Source of the DNA: CAWAVN01 sp963825075
Lineage (GTDB): Bacteria > Planctomycetota > Planctomycetia > Planctomycetales > Planctomycetaceae
Direction of reading: 5' to 3'
Assembly: GCA_963825075.1 (NCBI GenBank)
Contig: CAWGRX010000010.1
Span: forward strand, 186,001 to 250,000
Length of the DNA: 64,000 bases
Under the pieces are notes generated by a model. The model did not search any database, was not told where the DNA came from, and worked only from the letters and a program-made list of their open reading frames with translations. The translations under genes and the position numbers were made by a program. Position 1 is the stretch's first letter, and each line of letters opens with the position of its first letter. Shown here piece after piece: positions 28,327 through 41,258 of the stretch.

Positions 28327-30624
28327 CTATTTGCTCTCAGGCGGATTCGTGAAGAGCATCTTGTGCAGTTCGGCGAGTTCTTTCGCGGGGATTTTGATGA
28401 CTTTGCGGTCGTAGGTCATCAGGCCGTTGATCTCGCCTTCCACGTCGGTGGTCTGCGTATAGACGCCGGCGGCGATGCCTTGGCTTCGCAGTTCATTGAG
28501 CATCTTGAGAGAGGTCACGTAGCGGTCTTTGTATTCCTCCTTGTTCTTTGGCAGTCCGCCGTACCCCCAGTTGCGGCGGTCGGCGTCCCAGAGATGGCCG
28601 GGGACCGGATAACCATGCCCGCCGAACTCGCCCATGACTTTGATGAAGTCGTCGAAGCGTCCGCCTTCGCCCTGCTCGAAGGGAAAGCGGGGATGCGGAT
28701 AGCTGTGGGCATCCACAACGTCGCCCACCGGCCAGAAGTTCCCGCCGCTGGCGATGTTGACCAGTCGCGTGGGATCGCGCTTCTCGACCCAGCGGCCGAC
28801 TAGGGTGGTATCGTGCTGGCCCCAGCTTTCGTTGAAGGGCACCCAGACCACGATCGAAGGGTGATTTTCCAGATCATCGATCATGCGGTCGAGTTCCAAC
28901 AGGAACTGCTTCTGCTCTTTCTCCGGCCACTTGGCATCTTGCGGGATGCGGTTTCAGGCGGGTCCAGGGCGGTTGCTGTCCGCCGCTGACCTGGTCCTGC
29001 CAGACCATCATGCCCAGCCGGTCGCAGTGGTAATAATACCGGCGGGGTTCGACTTTGATGTGCTTGCGGATCATGTTGAAACCGGCCGATTTCAGAAACT
29101 CGATATCGAACTTCATCGCCTCGTCGGAAGGCGGCGTCAACAGACCATCAGGCCACCAGCCTTGATCCAAAGGCCCCCAATGGAAAATCGGTTTCCCGTT
29201 GAGCGTGAATTTCCAATTGCCCGCGTCGTCCTGGACTTTGCCCACGTCCCGAATGCCGGTGTAGGATTTCACGCTGTCGATGGCTTTGCCGTTTTTGTCC
29301 ACAAGCGCGATTTCCAAGTCGTACAAATGCGGATCGCTCGGCGACCAGAACTTGGCATCTTTAATGGAGATTGTCAGGCCCTTTGTGTCGCCTTGGGACT
29401 CGGCGACCGTCTGTTTTTCATCCAGCACGCGGACGCTGAGTTGCTCGCCAGCTTGCGAGTCGCCTTCGAGAATGGAGCGAACGGTGATGGTCCCGTCTTT
29501 GGCGCTTGTGGTGATTTTGACTTTGTCGATGTAGCGGTCGGGGACTTGTTCCAGCCACACCGTTTGCCAGATGCCGGAGACTTGGGTGTACCAGATCCCG
29601 CGGGCGTTGAGGACCTGTTTGCCACGAAGCTGCCAGCCTTCGGTTTCATCTTTCACGCGAACGATCAAGGAGTTTTGGCCCGCCTGAACGGCCTTGGTGA
29701 TGTCGATCGAAAACGGCGTGTTCCCGCCCTGATGTTCTCCAACCGACAAACCGTTGACGATCACTTCGCAGCGATAGTCCACCGCTTCAAAATGGAGCAG
29801 TGTCCGTTTTCCTTCTACGGGTTTCACATTAAACGTTCGGCGATACCACAATTCTTCGCTGGCGTCGAGCAATCGCTGGACGCCGCCGAGCTTGGATTCC
29901 AAGCAGAACGGCACGAGGATCTTGCCAACCCATTTTTTGGGCGGCTGGATTTGTTCAACGGGCGTGATCGCATAGTCCCATTCGCCGTTGAGATTTTGCC
30001 AGTCGTCCCGCACGAACTGCGGGCGGGGGTATTCGGTCCAGGCGTTGTCCGGCGTGACGGCTTCGCCCCATTTCGTAATGAGTTCCGATTGGAACGGCTT
30101 CGTCTGCCGCTTGGGAGCCGGCAGTTTGGGGACATGGTCGGCGTCGATGAGATGCACATCGATAAACTGTCCGCCGCCCGTTTGCCGGCAATGCACGGCC
30201 ATCACGTTCTTGCCCACTTTGAGGGCCGACTTTTGATCGTCCTTGAGCGGCACAACTTTATACTTCACCGTGAAACCTTTGAGGGCCGCGACCTCTGTGC
30301 CGTTGATGTAAACCTGGGCGTCTTCATCGTGATGAATCAACAGCGCGGGCTTCGCGGGAAGGGATTTGAGCGTGAACGTCTTCCGCAGCCAGATGTTGTT
30401 GGTCGCCCAGGTCGTGCCGACGCGCGAGCCGGGCGTGTCCCGCATGCCGAAGCCGCCGGAACCTTCCTTCCAGGCGGAATCGTCAAAGTCCGCCTTTTGC
30501 CAGCCGTCCGCGGGCCGGCGAAGCGTGTACCGCCATTGGTCCGCGATCTCCTGGCCGAGACAAGAAGCGGCAGCCGTGAAAAGAAGAAGGGCGCGAGTAT
30601 CGCCCGCAGGATGCGAGTTTGCAT
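28327..30624 (-). CDS. Secreted glycoside hydrolase family 2 protein, two frameshifts
   Basis: The central frame (up to 30676) encodes the jelly-roll, sugar-binding and immunoglobulin-like domains of GH2 and part of the TIM barrel. It breaks into nonsense after PPWTRLKPHP near 28945. The 28327-28899 frame carries on with LELDRMIDDLENHPSIVVWV and NESWGQ (acid/base Glu) and GEFGGHGYP (likely nucleophile region). A second break lies in the signal peptide: ATG 30624 starts MQTRILRAILA in one frame and LLLFTAAASCLGQ continues in the main frame. The two breaks have opposite sign, and the span is exactly 766 codons. The enzyme is secreted and acts on beta-linked glycans such as galactosides or mannosides. 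Substrate is unknown. Confidence 0.85.
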
Positions 30625-30821
30625 ATTGGATATTTTCGTGGGTTGATAGGAGAAAGAGGTTTCGCCGACGAAGCATTCCACCAAACTTGGACTACTTCAG
30701 AGGATAGAATCCGAAACGCCGCAATGCCAGCCTTTTGGAAGGTGCTGAAGTTTGGGTCCTCGACGTTTTGGATTTGGAATTTGTTTCGGATCTCGATATT
30801 CGGATTTCGAATTTGAGCTTA

Positions 30822-32087
30822 TCAAAGCCCCGACAACGTGCCCGTGCTGGAACCAAACTTATCGGTTTCGATGCCCAACTGCTGCAGCATCGAGACGTAG
30901 AGGTTGCAAAGGGGCGGCGGGTTTTGGGGATCGAACGCCAGATGCCGGCCGTGCTGGAATCCGCCGCCTGCCAGGAGCACTGGCAGGTTTTTCGTCGAAT
31001 GGTTGCTGGCGTTGCCCAGGTTGCTGCTGAAGAACACCATCGTGCGGCCCAAGAGGCTTTCGCCTTGTTCCTCGGTGTTTTTGAGCTTCTCCAATAGTTC
31101 ACGGACGGTCTGCATCTTTTGCAGTTCGAGCGTGGTCAGTTGGGCGATCTTTTGCGGATCCTGGCCGTGATGCGACAAATCGTGATGCCCCATCGAGACC
31201 CCGCGGATCGGCGGCACCAAACTCGTTCCCAACATCAACATCGAAATCAGCCGCGTGGAATCGGTCTGAAGGGCCAGGTGGATCATATCGAACATCAGCC
31301 GGGTCTTGCCGATGAGGTCGGCCGGGTTCATGTTGTTCTGCGGCGGCTTGACGTTGACCTGGGGCTTGGGCTTTTTGGACCACTCCTGGGCAATCTCCAT
31401 CCGCCGTTCGAGTTCGCGGACGCTTGTGAAGTATTCATCGAGCTTCTCGCGGTCGCGCTTGCCGACGCCGACCTCGATTTTTTTGGCCCGGCTTTGGACC
31501 ATATCGAGAATGCTGCGGCCGTTTTCCAGGCGGCGTTTTTGAGCAGCGACTTCATCCGGCCGGCCGTCCAGAAACAGCTTGGAAAACAGATTGGCCGGAT
31601 AGAGTTCCGGCGGGACGAGCGCCCCGCTTCGCGTCCAAGACAGCCCGAAGCCTTCCGCGGAAAGCGACAAGCTGGGAAACCGCGTCCGTTCGCCGATTTT
31701 TTCCGCGGCGAACTGGTCCACCGAAATGCTGTTGCGGAACCCTGCGCGAAATTCGGGATGCGGCGCTCCGGTCAGAAAGCTGTAGATCGAATCGTGGGTG
31801 GACCCCACGTCCGGATGCGACAGCCCGGAAATCACGCTGAAGTCGCTGCGATAATCCTTGAGGACCTCCAGGTAAGTCGAGAGATTGTAATCCCGGCCGC
31901 TCTCTTCCGGAAAGAAATTCGGCGGATGCACACTCAACGGCGTGCAGATGCAGACCATCCGCCGCCGGGGATCGGGCTTCTCGCCCGCCCTTAATTTTGG
32001 CTCAAAAAAATCTAACATCGGCAAGGCCAAAGCCACGCCCGAAGCCCGCAGAAATCGTCGGCGACCTGGTTTCATCGATTGCCTCAC
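30822..32087 (-). CDS. DUF1552 protein with twin-arginine-like signal
   Basis: 421 residues. The N-terminus MKPGRRRFLRASGVALALPM has an RRRFLR twin-arginine motif and a hydrophobic stretch, so Tat export is likely. The body matches DUF1552 (ICTPLSVHPPNFFPEESGRD, ISGLSHPDVGSTHDSIYSFL, GVSMGHHDLSHHG), an extracytoplasmic family found with DUF1592 in Planctomycetota. It overlaps the stop of the DUF1592 gene by four bases, so they are coupled. Exact chemistry is unknown; metal-dependent hydrolysis or a redox partner role is suspected. The region downstream to the next gene is 145 bases. Confidence 0.88.
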   Translation of the reverse strand: MRQSMKPGRRRFLRASGVALALPMLDFFEPKLRAGEKPDPRRRMVCICTPLSVHPPNFFPEESGRDYNLSTYLEVLKDYRSDFSVISGLSHPDVGSTHDSIYSFLTGAPHPEFRAGFRNSISVDQFAAEKIGERTRFPSLSLSAEGFGLSWTRSGALVPPELYPANLFSKLFLDGRPDEVAAQKRRLENGRSILDMVQSRAKKIEVGVGKRDREKLDEYFTSVRELERRMEIAQEWSKKPKPQVNVKPPQNNMNPADLIGKTRLMFDMIHLALQTDSTRLISMLMLGTSLVPPIRGVSMGHHDLSHHGQDPQKIAQLTTLELQKMQTVRELLEKLKNTEEQGESLLGRTMVFFSSNLGNASNHSTKNLPVLLAGGGFQHGRHLAFDPQNPPPLCNLYVSMLQQLGIETDKFGSSTGTLSGL

Positions 32088-34243
32088 TTGGTTTGAAAGA
32101 GTTCGCTCGCCGTGATCTCGTGGATCAGCGAGCGAAAGCCGTAGTTCTTGGTCTTGATGTTCGCCACGATGGCGTTGACCTCTGGCTGGTCTTTGGATTT
32201 CGGAGCGGCCCCGGTGGCATACGTCAAAAGCCGTTCGGCAAGAGCCCGCGCGATCTGGTCCTTGTCAGTCAGGAGCAGCTTTTTGAATTGGTCGATGTTC
32301 CGAAACTCCCGGCCGTCAAACAGCACGTCGGCGGAATCCACCTTCTTGCCGAGGTAGATCTTTCGCCCGCCGATGACGATCTGCTCGGCGTCCCGCGCCC
32401 AACCGGAGAGCCGATACCGCTCGCGGTAGCCGCCGATGACATCAAAGTTTTCCAGCCCAAAGCCCAAGGGATCGATTTCCTCGTGGCAGCTCGCGCAGGT
32501 GTCGATGCTGCGGTGCTTGGCAAGCTGTTCGCGGATGGTCGTCGCCCCGCGGGTGTCGGGAACCAGGCCCGCAACATTTTCCGGCGGCGGTTCGGGTGGC
32601 GTGCCGAGGATGCGCTCCATAATCCAAGCCCCCCGCGTGACCGGGGAGGTATAGGTGCCGTTGGCCGTGACTTTGAGGACGCCGGCCATCGTCAGCACGC
32701 CTCCGCGATGACTGCCCTCAGGCAGCGGAGTCCGGCGGAACTCCCAGCCGTCCACGCCTTCGATCCCATAATGCTTCGCCAATCGCCCGTTGAGCATCGC
32801 AAAGTCCGAGTCGATGAAGTTTAGAAGGCTCAAGTCGTGATTTAGAATCTCGGCGAAAAATAGCTCGGCCTCGCGGACCATCGAGGCTTTGAGCATGTCA
32901 TCGAATTCGGGATACAACAGTTGGCTCGGCCGGGTGAAGTCGATGTCCCGCAGGTTCAGCCATTGACCGACGAAGTTCTTCGTAAACTGCTCCGCCCGCG
33001 GATCATCCAGCATCCGCTCGACCTGGCCGTTGAGCGTTTTCGGGGCGGAGAGTTTGCCCGCTTCGGCGAGCTCCAAAAGCTCTTGATCGGGCATCGTGCT
33101 CCACAGGAAATACGACAAGCGGCTCGCCAGGGCGAAGTCGTCGAGCTTTCCGGGTTTTTCCTGGAGGAACAGAAACTCCGGCGAGACCATCACCGCCAAC
33201 AACCCCACGCGGACCGCTTGCTCGAACGATTGTTTTTCATCCAGCTTGGATTGAACCAGTTTGACGAACGGCTCGACGCCTTCCTCTCCGACGGGCCGGC
33301 GAAAGGCTCGTCTTACAAACTGCCGAAGTATCCGCCGGGCGTCCCCGATAGGATCTTCGGAGGCGACTTCCACGCGGTCTCGCTGGTTGTAAATTGGGGC
33401 GGATTTTTGCGGCAGGTCGCCGAAGATCCGGCGATGGCTTTCCGGCGGCCAGGTTTCATGCAGCGGCCCTTCGACTTCGATCCAATTCACCGCCAACCCC
33501 GGTCCTTCGTAAGCCTCGGCCCCGATCTTTTTGACCGCTTGAGCCGAGGCCAAATCATAAGGCAGCAGGCGGATGGTGTTGCGGGGTTCCAAACGGTCCA
33601 CGAATTCGATGACCTTCGCCTCATTCGGCGGGGCGTCGAAGTAGCCGACGAGATGCTGTTTGCCGTTCATCAGCATCAGCCCCGCATCGACGCGGTAGGT
33701 CACGGGTTTGCCTTTGCTTTGAATCGCCTGCGCGGAAATGCGGAACCGATAGTCGCCTCGGTCCGGCGGATAGAAGGGCGTCAAAGAGACCGCTTGCCAG
33801 GCTGACGAGCTGAACATCACCACCGGGTCGGCATCGTCCGACTTGCGGAACACACTCTCTTTGGTCGTCCGCACCTGGTGCGTGTCCTTGAGGCTGTACC
33901 GCTTTTTGATGAGCGCCGGTTGCGGGCCGTTGGCGATCGCCACGTCGAGCGCCGCCAAAGCCGCTTCCAGATATTTCTCCATCAAAAACGAGGAGACATG
34001 CAGCGCCTCGCCCACGTTGTCGAAGCCGTTCTGCGAACTATCGGGCGCCAGAAGTTCCCGCAGTTCGACTTTGACGCCTAGGAGATCCCGGACGGTGTTT
34101 TCGTACTCGATGCGATTCAGCCGTCGCATGATGGTCCGCCCCTCGTCGGCCGGCGTCCTCTGAGGGTTCAAGAGGCCACAAGCGAGGATTACTAGGCACA
34201 CAAGACGACGAAGCGATTGCGTTTTCGAGGGATTTGTCGTCAT
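32084..34243 (-). CDS. DUF1587/1592/1588/1585 multidomain c-type cytochrome-like protein
   Basis: About 719 residues from ATG 34243 (AAAGAG upstream); an open extension to 34273 adds 10 residues. Signal peptide SLRRLVCLVILACGLLNPQRTPADE. Then come DUF1587 (RTIMRRLNRIEYENTVRDLL), a beta-sandwich region, DUF1592 (helical, FVRRAFRRPVGEEGVEPFV), DUF1588 with a CASCHEEIDPLGFGLENFD heme site (CxxCH) and DUF1585 at the end. This architecture is typical of the Planctomycetota and its function is unproven. The heme and the neighbouring PVC cytochrome suggest extracytoplasmic electron transfer linked to polymer oxidation. The genes 34270, 32084 and 30822 form one operon. Confidence 0.9.
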   Translation of the reverse strand: MTTNPSKTQSLRRLVCLVILACGLLNPQRTPADEGRTIMRRLNRIEYENTVRDLLGVKVELRELLAPDSSQNGFDNVGEALHVSSFLMEKYLEAALAALDVAIANGPQPALIKKRYSLKDTHQVRTTKESVFRKSDDADPVVMFSSSAWQAVSLTPFYPPDRGDYRFRISAQAIQSKGKPVTYRVDAGLMLMNGKQHLVGYFDAPPNEAKVIEFVDRLEPRNTIRLLPYDLASAQAVKKIGAEAYEGPGLAVNWIEVEGPLHETWPPESHRRIFGDLPQKSAPIYNQRDRVEVASEDPIGDARRILRQFVRRAFRRPVGEEGVEPFVKLVQSKLDEKQSFEQAVRVGLLAVMVSPEFLFLQEKPGKLDDFALASRLSYFLWSTMPDQELLELAEAGKLSAPKTLNGQVERMLDDPRAEQFTKNFVGQWLNLRDIDFTRPSQLLYPEFDDMLKASMVREAELFFAEILNHDLSLLNFIDSDFAMLNGRLAKHYGIEGVDGWEFRRTPLPEGSHRGGVLTMAGVLKVTANGTYTSPVTRGAWIMERILGTPPEPPPENVAGLVPDTRGATTIREQLAKHRSIDTCASCHEEIDPLGFGLENFDVIGGYRERYRLSGWARDAEQIVIGGRKIYLGKKVDSADVLFDGREFRNIDQFKKLLLTDKDQIARALAERLLTYATGAAPKSKDQPEVNAIVANIKTKNYGFRSLIHEITASELFQTK

Positions 34244-34269
34244 GGTGAATCTCTTTAATTCCAAAGCCG

Positions 34270-37770
<3,501 letters not shown>

Positions 37771-37805
37771 CTATTAGCTCGCAAGAAAAAAACAGATTAG
37801 GCGAG

Positions 37806-37834
37806 CGGGGGGGTGTCAGCCCCCCGGTTTTTTT
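37806..37834 (+). terminator. Terminator-shaped hairpin in an antisense position
   Basis: CGGGGGG (37806-37812) pairs with CCCCCCG (37820-37826), followed by GTTTTTTT. The T-run is on the plus strand, but both flanking genes are on the minus strand, so it does not follow a known plus transcript. It may stop antisense transcription or be a bidirectional element between two operons. Confidence 0.5.
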
Positions 37835-37881
37835 GAACGCTTATTTTGCTTACGATTTCTAAGGACCCACTCAACACGCGC

Positions 37882-39552
37882 TCAACGTGACCCGGAAGCT
37901 GACGCGGGCACTGACCGAAGGTTGGTCGGCTCGCCTGTTTGCACGCTCCAGAGGATCGCGTTCTTGAGCAACCGCTGAAACGCGGGCTCTTTGAAATCAT
38001 CGATGTGGCCGAGCGACGTATAGAACACGCGGTTCCCGGTGGCGGGGCGGTTGGTCCAGGCGATCGGTTCGCTGTCTTTGCCGGGAATGGAACCGGTGAG
38101 CAATAGCGTGGTCGAGGAAGTCAACGGCTGCGTCATATACAGCGACCCATTGCCCTCAAGGTGCTCGACATCCACGCCCTTGAGAATGAGATGACCTTTC
38201 GCGGCCTCGGCGGCTTCGATTTGAACTTTGGGGCCGTTGCCGTGGTGGTTGTGATAGTTCCCACCCAAAATGTCATGATCGAATTCGGGCCATACGGCGT
38301 GGCCTGCCGGAACCTTTGCATTTCGCAGAGCAAACGCATGGCTCGCGGTGCGGATGCCGACGACCGGTTTCCCCGCTTCCACAAACCGCCGGATCGCGGC
38401 CAACTGCTCCGTCGGCAAAGCTCGCCGCCGGACGCTAATTAGAAGCACATCCGCCCCATCGAGCAGTTCCATTCCAATCAGCTTATTGCGGTCGTTGGGG
38501 TCGGCGAAGATGTAATCTACCGAAAAATCATGCCCCAACTGCTCGAGAGCAAACGCGGGCAAAGATTCGTTGGTGCGGTATTCCCGCTCGGCGATGATCA
38601 TCACCAGACGTTTTCGCTGATCGCCCTTAAAGCGGAACGGCTTGCCCCCCAAAATTTGGTCGCTCGTCACCGTGGGGCAGACGTATTTTTCGATGTGCTC
38701 GACGATTAGATCGGTGCCTGTGAAGTGGCTTACGAAAGGCGACTTTTGCGGGTTATACATCGTGTCGGTCATGTCCCGCATGAGGACCACGTGCTTTCCG
38801 TTCTTGGCCATCTGCCGGAGTCCGAACGGCCGCCCCAGGACGCACATATTGGTATGCACGCCCAAGAGGATTACATTATCGATCCCCTTTTGTTCAAGGA
38901 TGCTCCAAATCTCTTCGCCATTGTCGCTGATATAGTCCTTATCCTCGATCGTCAGCGTGGCGATTTGGGATTTCCAGGGGGCTTTGGGATTTCGGCCCTG
39001 GGCTTTTAGCTTAGCCTGGAAGATTTTCAGCTTTTCAGGGTCGTCGTCTTCGCCACCGTCTTTCTGGTCAATGGGGTATGTGCCCTTTTCTTCCTCCGGG
39101 ATCTGATAGCACCACTTGCCGATTTCCTGGGGCAAATTTGGGGACCGGGGCACGGCTTGGGCATGTTGGCGGGCGGGGTGATTTTCATAAGCCGCCATGC
39201 AGCCGCTGGGGGCATGGATGATCGTCGCCCCCCGCCGGCGGGCTTCGATGAGGACTTTGTTCATCCGCTTCGCGAGTTCCGCCGTGCGGTTGGCGGCATT
39301 CTCGCTATGGTGGGTGTCCCACATGTCGCAGACGATCACCGCCGACTTCTTGGCGTCCCAAGTCTCCGGCGTGAAGGTCACATGATATTGTCCGCCGTCC
39401 TTCCCCTCCGCCACGCGTTGCCGTAGCACCAAAGAGAGCTGACGTGAATCGCCATTCTTCGCCGGCTCCGCCGCCTTCGCCGCGAACGAGCCGCCGACCA
39501 ATAGCCCGAAAGCGAGCGCGAACACAAAACAGCCAAAAGAAGTTCGGGGCAT
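37882..39552 (-). CDS. Isochorismatase-like / ThuA-like fusion protein, secreted
   Basis: About 556 residues from ATG 39552. The signal peptide MPRTSFGCFVFALAFGLLVG is followed by an isochorismatase-like (cysteine hydrolase) domain: catalytic Asp in AVIVCDMWDTHH, Cys in GVHTNMCVLGRPFGLRQM. This is joined to a ThuA-like domain (RLVMIIAEREYRTNESLPAF, GIRTASHAFALRN, HDILGGNYHNHHG) that resembles class-I amidotransferase folds. ThuA and isochorismatase genes are usually separate. The fused, exported protein suggests a linked two-step step on a sugar or amide substrate. The substrate is unknown. It ends 111 bases before the cytochrome operon start. Confidence 0.88.
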   Translation of the reverse strand: MPRTSFGCFVFALAFGLLVGGSFAAKAAEPAKNGDSRQLSLVLRQRVAEGKDGGQYHVTFTPETWDAKKSAVIVCDMWDTHHSENAANRTAELAKRMNKVLIEARRRGATIIHAPSGCMAAYENHPARQHAQAVPRSPNLPQEIGKWCYQIPEEEKGTYPIDQKDGGEDDDPEKLKIFQAKLKAQGRNPKAPWKSQIATLTIEDKDYISDNGEEIWSILEQKGIDNVILLGVHTNMCVLGRPFGLRQMAKNGKHVVLMRDMTDTMYNPQKSPFVSHFTGTDLIVEHIEKYVCPTVTSDQILGGKPFRFKGDQRKRLVMIIAEREYRTNESLPAFALEQLGHDFSVDYIFADPNDRNKLIGMELLDGADVLLISVRRRALPTEQLAAIRRFVEAGKPVVGIRTASHAFALRNAKVPAGHAVWPEFDHDILGGNYHNHHGNGPKVQIEAAEAAKGHLILKGVDVEHLEGNGSLYMTQPLTSSTTLLLTGSIPGKDSEPIAWTNRPATGNRVFYTSLGHIDDFKEPAFQRLLKNAILWSVQTGEPTNLRSVPASASGSR

Positions 39553-39718
39553 GGGTTTGCTCCTGTTCCCAGAAAGTGCCGGGCGGACGTCCAATCCGGA
39601 TCGGTTGATGAATCACTTTCCGCATAGTGACATGGAACGGGTTCCGCTGTCAAACCAACCGTCCTCCCGGATTATTTCGGCGTGCTTGATGAGAATAATT
39701 GTTATGCCAATTGCCACC

Positions 39719-39742
39719 GTAACCGTTCACGAGGCGGTGTAG
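39719..39742 (+). repeat. IS66 left terminal inverted repeat
   Basis: Starts GTAACCGTTCAC and ends CGGTGTAG; 20 of 24 bases match the inverse of 41235-41258. It contains 12 identical bases at the outer end. Confidence 0.8.
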
Positions 39743-39746
39743 TGGC

Positions 39747-41180
39747 TCACGCGGCTTGAGCTTTGGCTTGGCTCGGTGGGAGCAGCGAGGGGGCCGGTTG
39801 CCCGGCGAACTTGGCTTCCATCGCTTCGATCAAGTATTCATAGGTGTTGCGGTTTTGCAAACGGCACGTTTCCGAAACGCTCAGCATCCGTTCCAAGTAG
39901 CGACTCCCCGAAGCACTCTGCGTTCCAAAGCTCAGCTTGCGGTAGATCACGGCCGGTCGAAGGGCGCGCTCGGCCGTATTGTTGGTCGGTTCAATGCCCT
40001 CCACTCGCGTGAACGTCCATAGATGCTCACGGCGATCATACAACTCGTCGCAGAAGCCGATCAGCTTCTTGTTGCCGCTGAACTTACCGCGCAGCAGGAG
40101 GTGCCGAACCTCCTCGCGGATCGGAGCGACCTTGCTTTGAAACGTACTCCATTTGATTTTTCCCGCCTTGTACTCTCGCCAATACTCAAACAGCTTGCGA
40201 TGCTGACGCATCAGATCATGACCCATTCGCTTGACTTGTCCATCGGGGGAATCGATCAACTTCTGAAAATCGCGTTTCAAATGAGCCCAACACCATTGCA
40301 ACTGCTTGCCATCGAGGTACATCTTCGCCCGGTCGCAATTGATGATGATCCCCTGATAGTCGCCAATCAGAGCCACCAGCGACTCGCGGCTGCGATTGGG
40401 AAAGAGACCGAACACCGCGAACATCTTGGCCACGGCGACCCACAGCCACGACTTCTGCCGCTTCTCTTTGGTGGGCGATTCATCGACGAAGAGTTGCCGC
40501 TGCTCGGTCAGCTTGCCGCGAAGTTCCTCGTAAGGAACCGCAACCGCGCCGCTGACGAGGTTTTGAATTTTGACCGTCCAGGCGGGGCTGCAAGGAATGT
40601 TCAGCAGATCGCCCAGAAACGCAGAGGCCCGGCGCTTGCTTTGGCGGAAGTGGCCCATCAACAGCCCGGTGAAGGCGGCCAGCCTGGGGCCGCACTGCCC
40701 GCTGGGCACGCCCTCGGGCAATTCCGCCTGCGTGGTGATGCCGCAGCACGAACAGTGGCCGCGAAATAGTTGGTACTCGTCGATGAGAGGCTTGATCTCC
40801 GGCAGTTCCCACACTTGATGGCGCCAGGGCGGCGAGTCATCCGCCTGAAGCTCACCGCCGCATCGCCGACATCCGCCGGGGTGGCAGAGGGTGACGGTCG
40901 TGCAATCCTCGGTCGGCACCAGCTCACGCTGATGCCGTTTGTGTCCTTTCTGACCGCCTTGCTTGCGATTTTTCCCTGGCCGCTTCTTCGGCTTTGGCTT
41001 GGCGTGAGGATGTTCGCTGCTTGGCGGAACCGAGGAGTTTCGGGGCGTCAGTTTATTCAATTGTTCGGTCAATTGATTCACTTGTTCGGTCAATTGATCG
41101 ATCCGCTCCAGCAAAGACAGGACGAACGCCTTTACGGCGGGCGTCATCTGATCTTCGAGTTCCGGCGGGATCTTGCTCAT
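39747..41180 (-). CDS. tnpC: IS66 family transposase
   Basis: 477 residues, full length for IS66 TnpC. An N-terminal leucine-zipper-like stretch (ERIDQLTEQVNQLTEQLNKL) and a basic linker (KPKPKKRPGKNRKQGGQKGH) precede a zinc-binding region (CRRCGG, CSCC). The DDE core follows: VDESPTKEKRQ, INCDRAKMYLDGKQLQWCWA and EPTNNTAERALRPAVIYRKL. All three acidic regions are intact, so the transposase is probably active. It is transcribed away from the truncated kinase. Confidence 0.93.
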   Translation of the reverse strand: MSKIPPELEDQMTPAVKAFVLSLLERIDQLTEQVNQLTEQLNKLTPRNSSVPPSSEHPHAKPKPKKRPGKNRKQGGQKGHKRHQRELVPTEDCTTVTLCHPGGCRRCGGELQADDSPPWRHQVWELPEIKPLIDEYQLFRGHCSCCGITTQAELPEGVPSGQCGPRLAAFTGLLMGHFRQSKRRASAFLGDLLNIPCSPAWTVKIQNLVSGAVAVPYEELRGKLTEQRQLFVDESPTKEKRQKSWLWVAVAKMFAVFGLFPNRSRESLVALIGDYQGIIINCDRAKMYLDGKQLQWCWAHLKRDFQKLIDSPDGQVKRMGHDLMRQHRKLFEYWREYKAGKIKWSTFQSKVAPIREEVRHLLLRGKFSGNKKLIGFCDELYDRREHLWTFTRVEGIEPTNNTAERALRPAVIYRKLSFGTQSASGSRYLERMLSVSETCRLQNRNTYEYLIEAMEAKFAGQPAPSLLPPSQAKAQAA

Positions 41181-41234
41181 GCCGGTATTGAGCGCGAAAA
41201 CCCCTGTTCAAGTCCAGACCAATTCCCAAATTCG

Positions 41235-41258
41235 CTGCACCGAGTTGTGAACGGTTAC
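41235..41258 (-). repeat. IS66 right terminal inverted repeat
   Basis: Read on the minus strand it starts GTAACCGTTCAC. The TAA within its GTAAC supplies the stop codon of the interrupted kinase gene. Confidence 0.8.

Larger units (their letters stand above)
39719..41258. mobile_element. IS66-family insertion sequence (single-gene, ISBst12-like type)
   Basis: 1540 bases bounded by imperfect 24-base inverted repeats (20 of 24 match), each beginning GTAACCGTTCAC (39719-39730; 41258-41247 on the other strand). GTAA ends are typical of IS66. The only gene is a TnpC-type transposase, without tnpA or tnpB, as in the ISBst12 subgroup. The bases flanking the two ends (TTGCCACC; ACGACGAC) do not match, so no 8-base target duplication remains. 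Confidence 0.85.

Noticed and set aside
28883..30646. A 587-residue plus-strand open frame
   Set aside because: It is antisense to the GH2 gene, which has conserved catalytic motifs.
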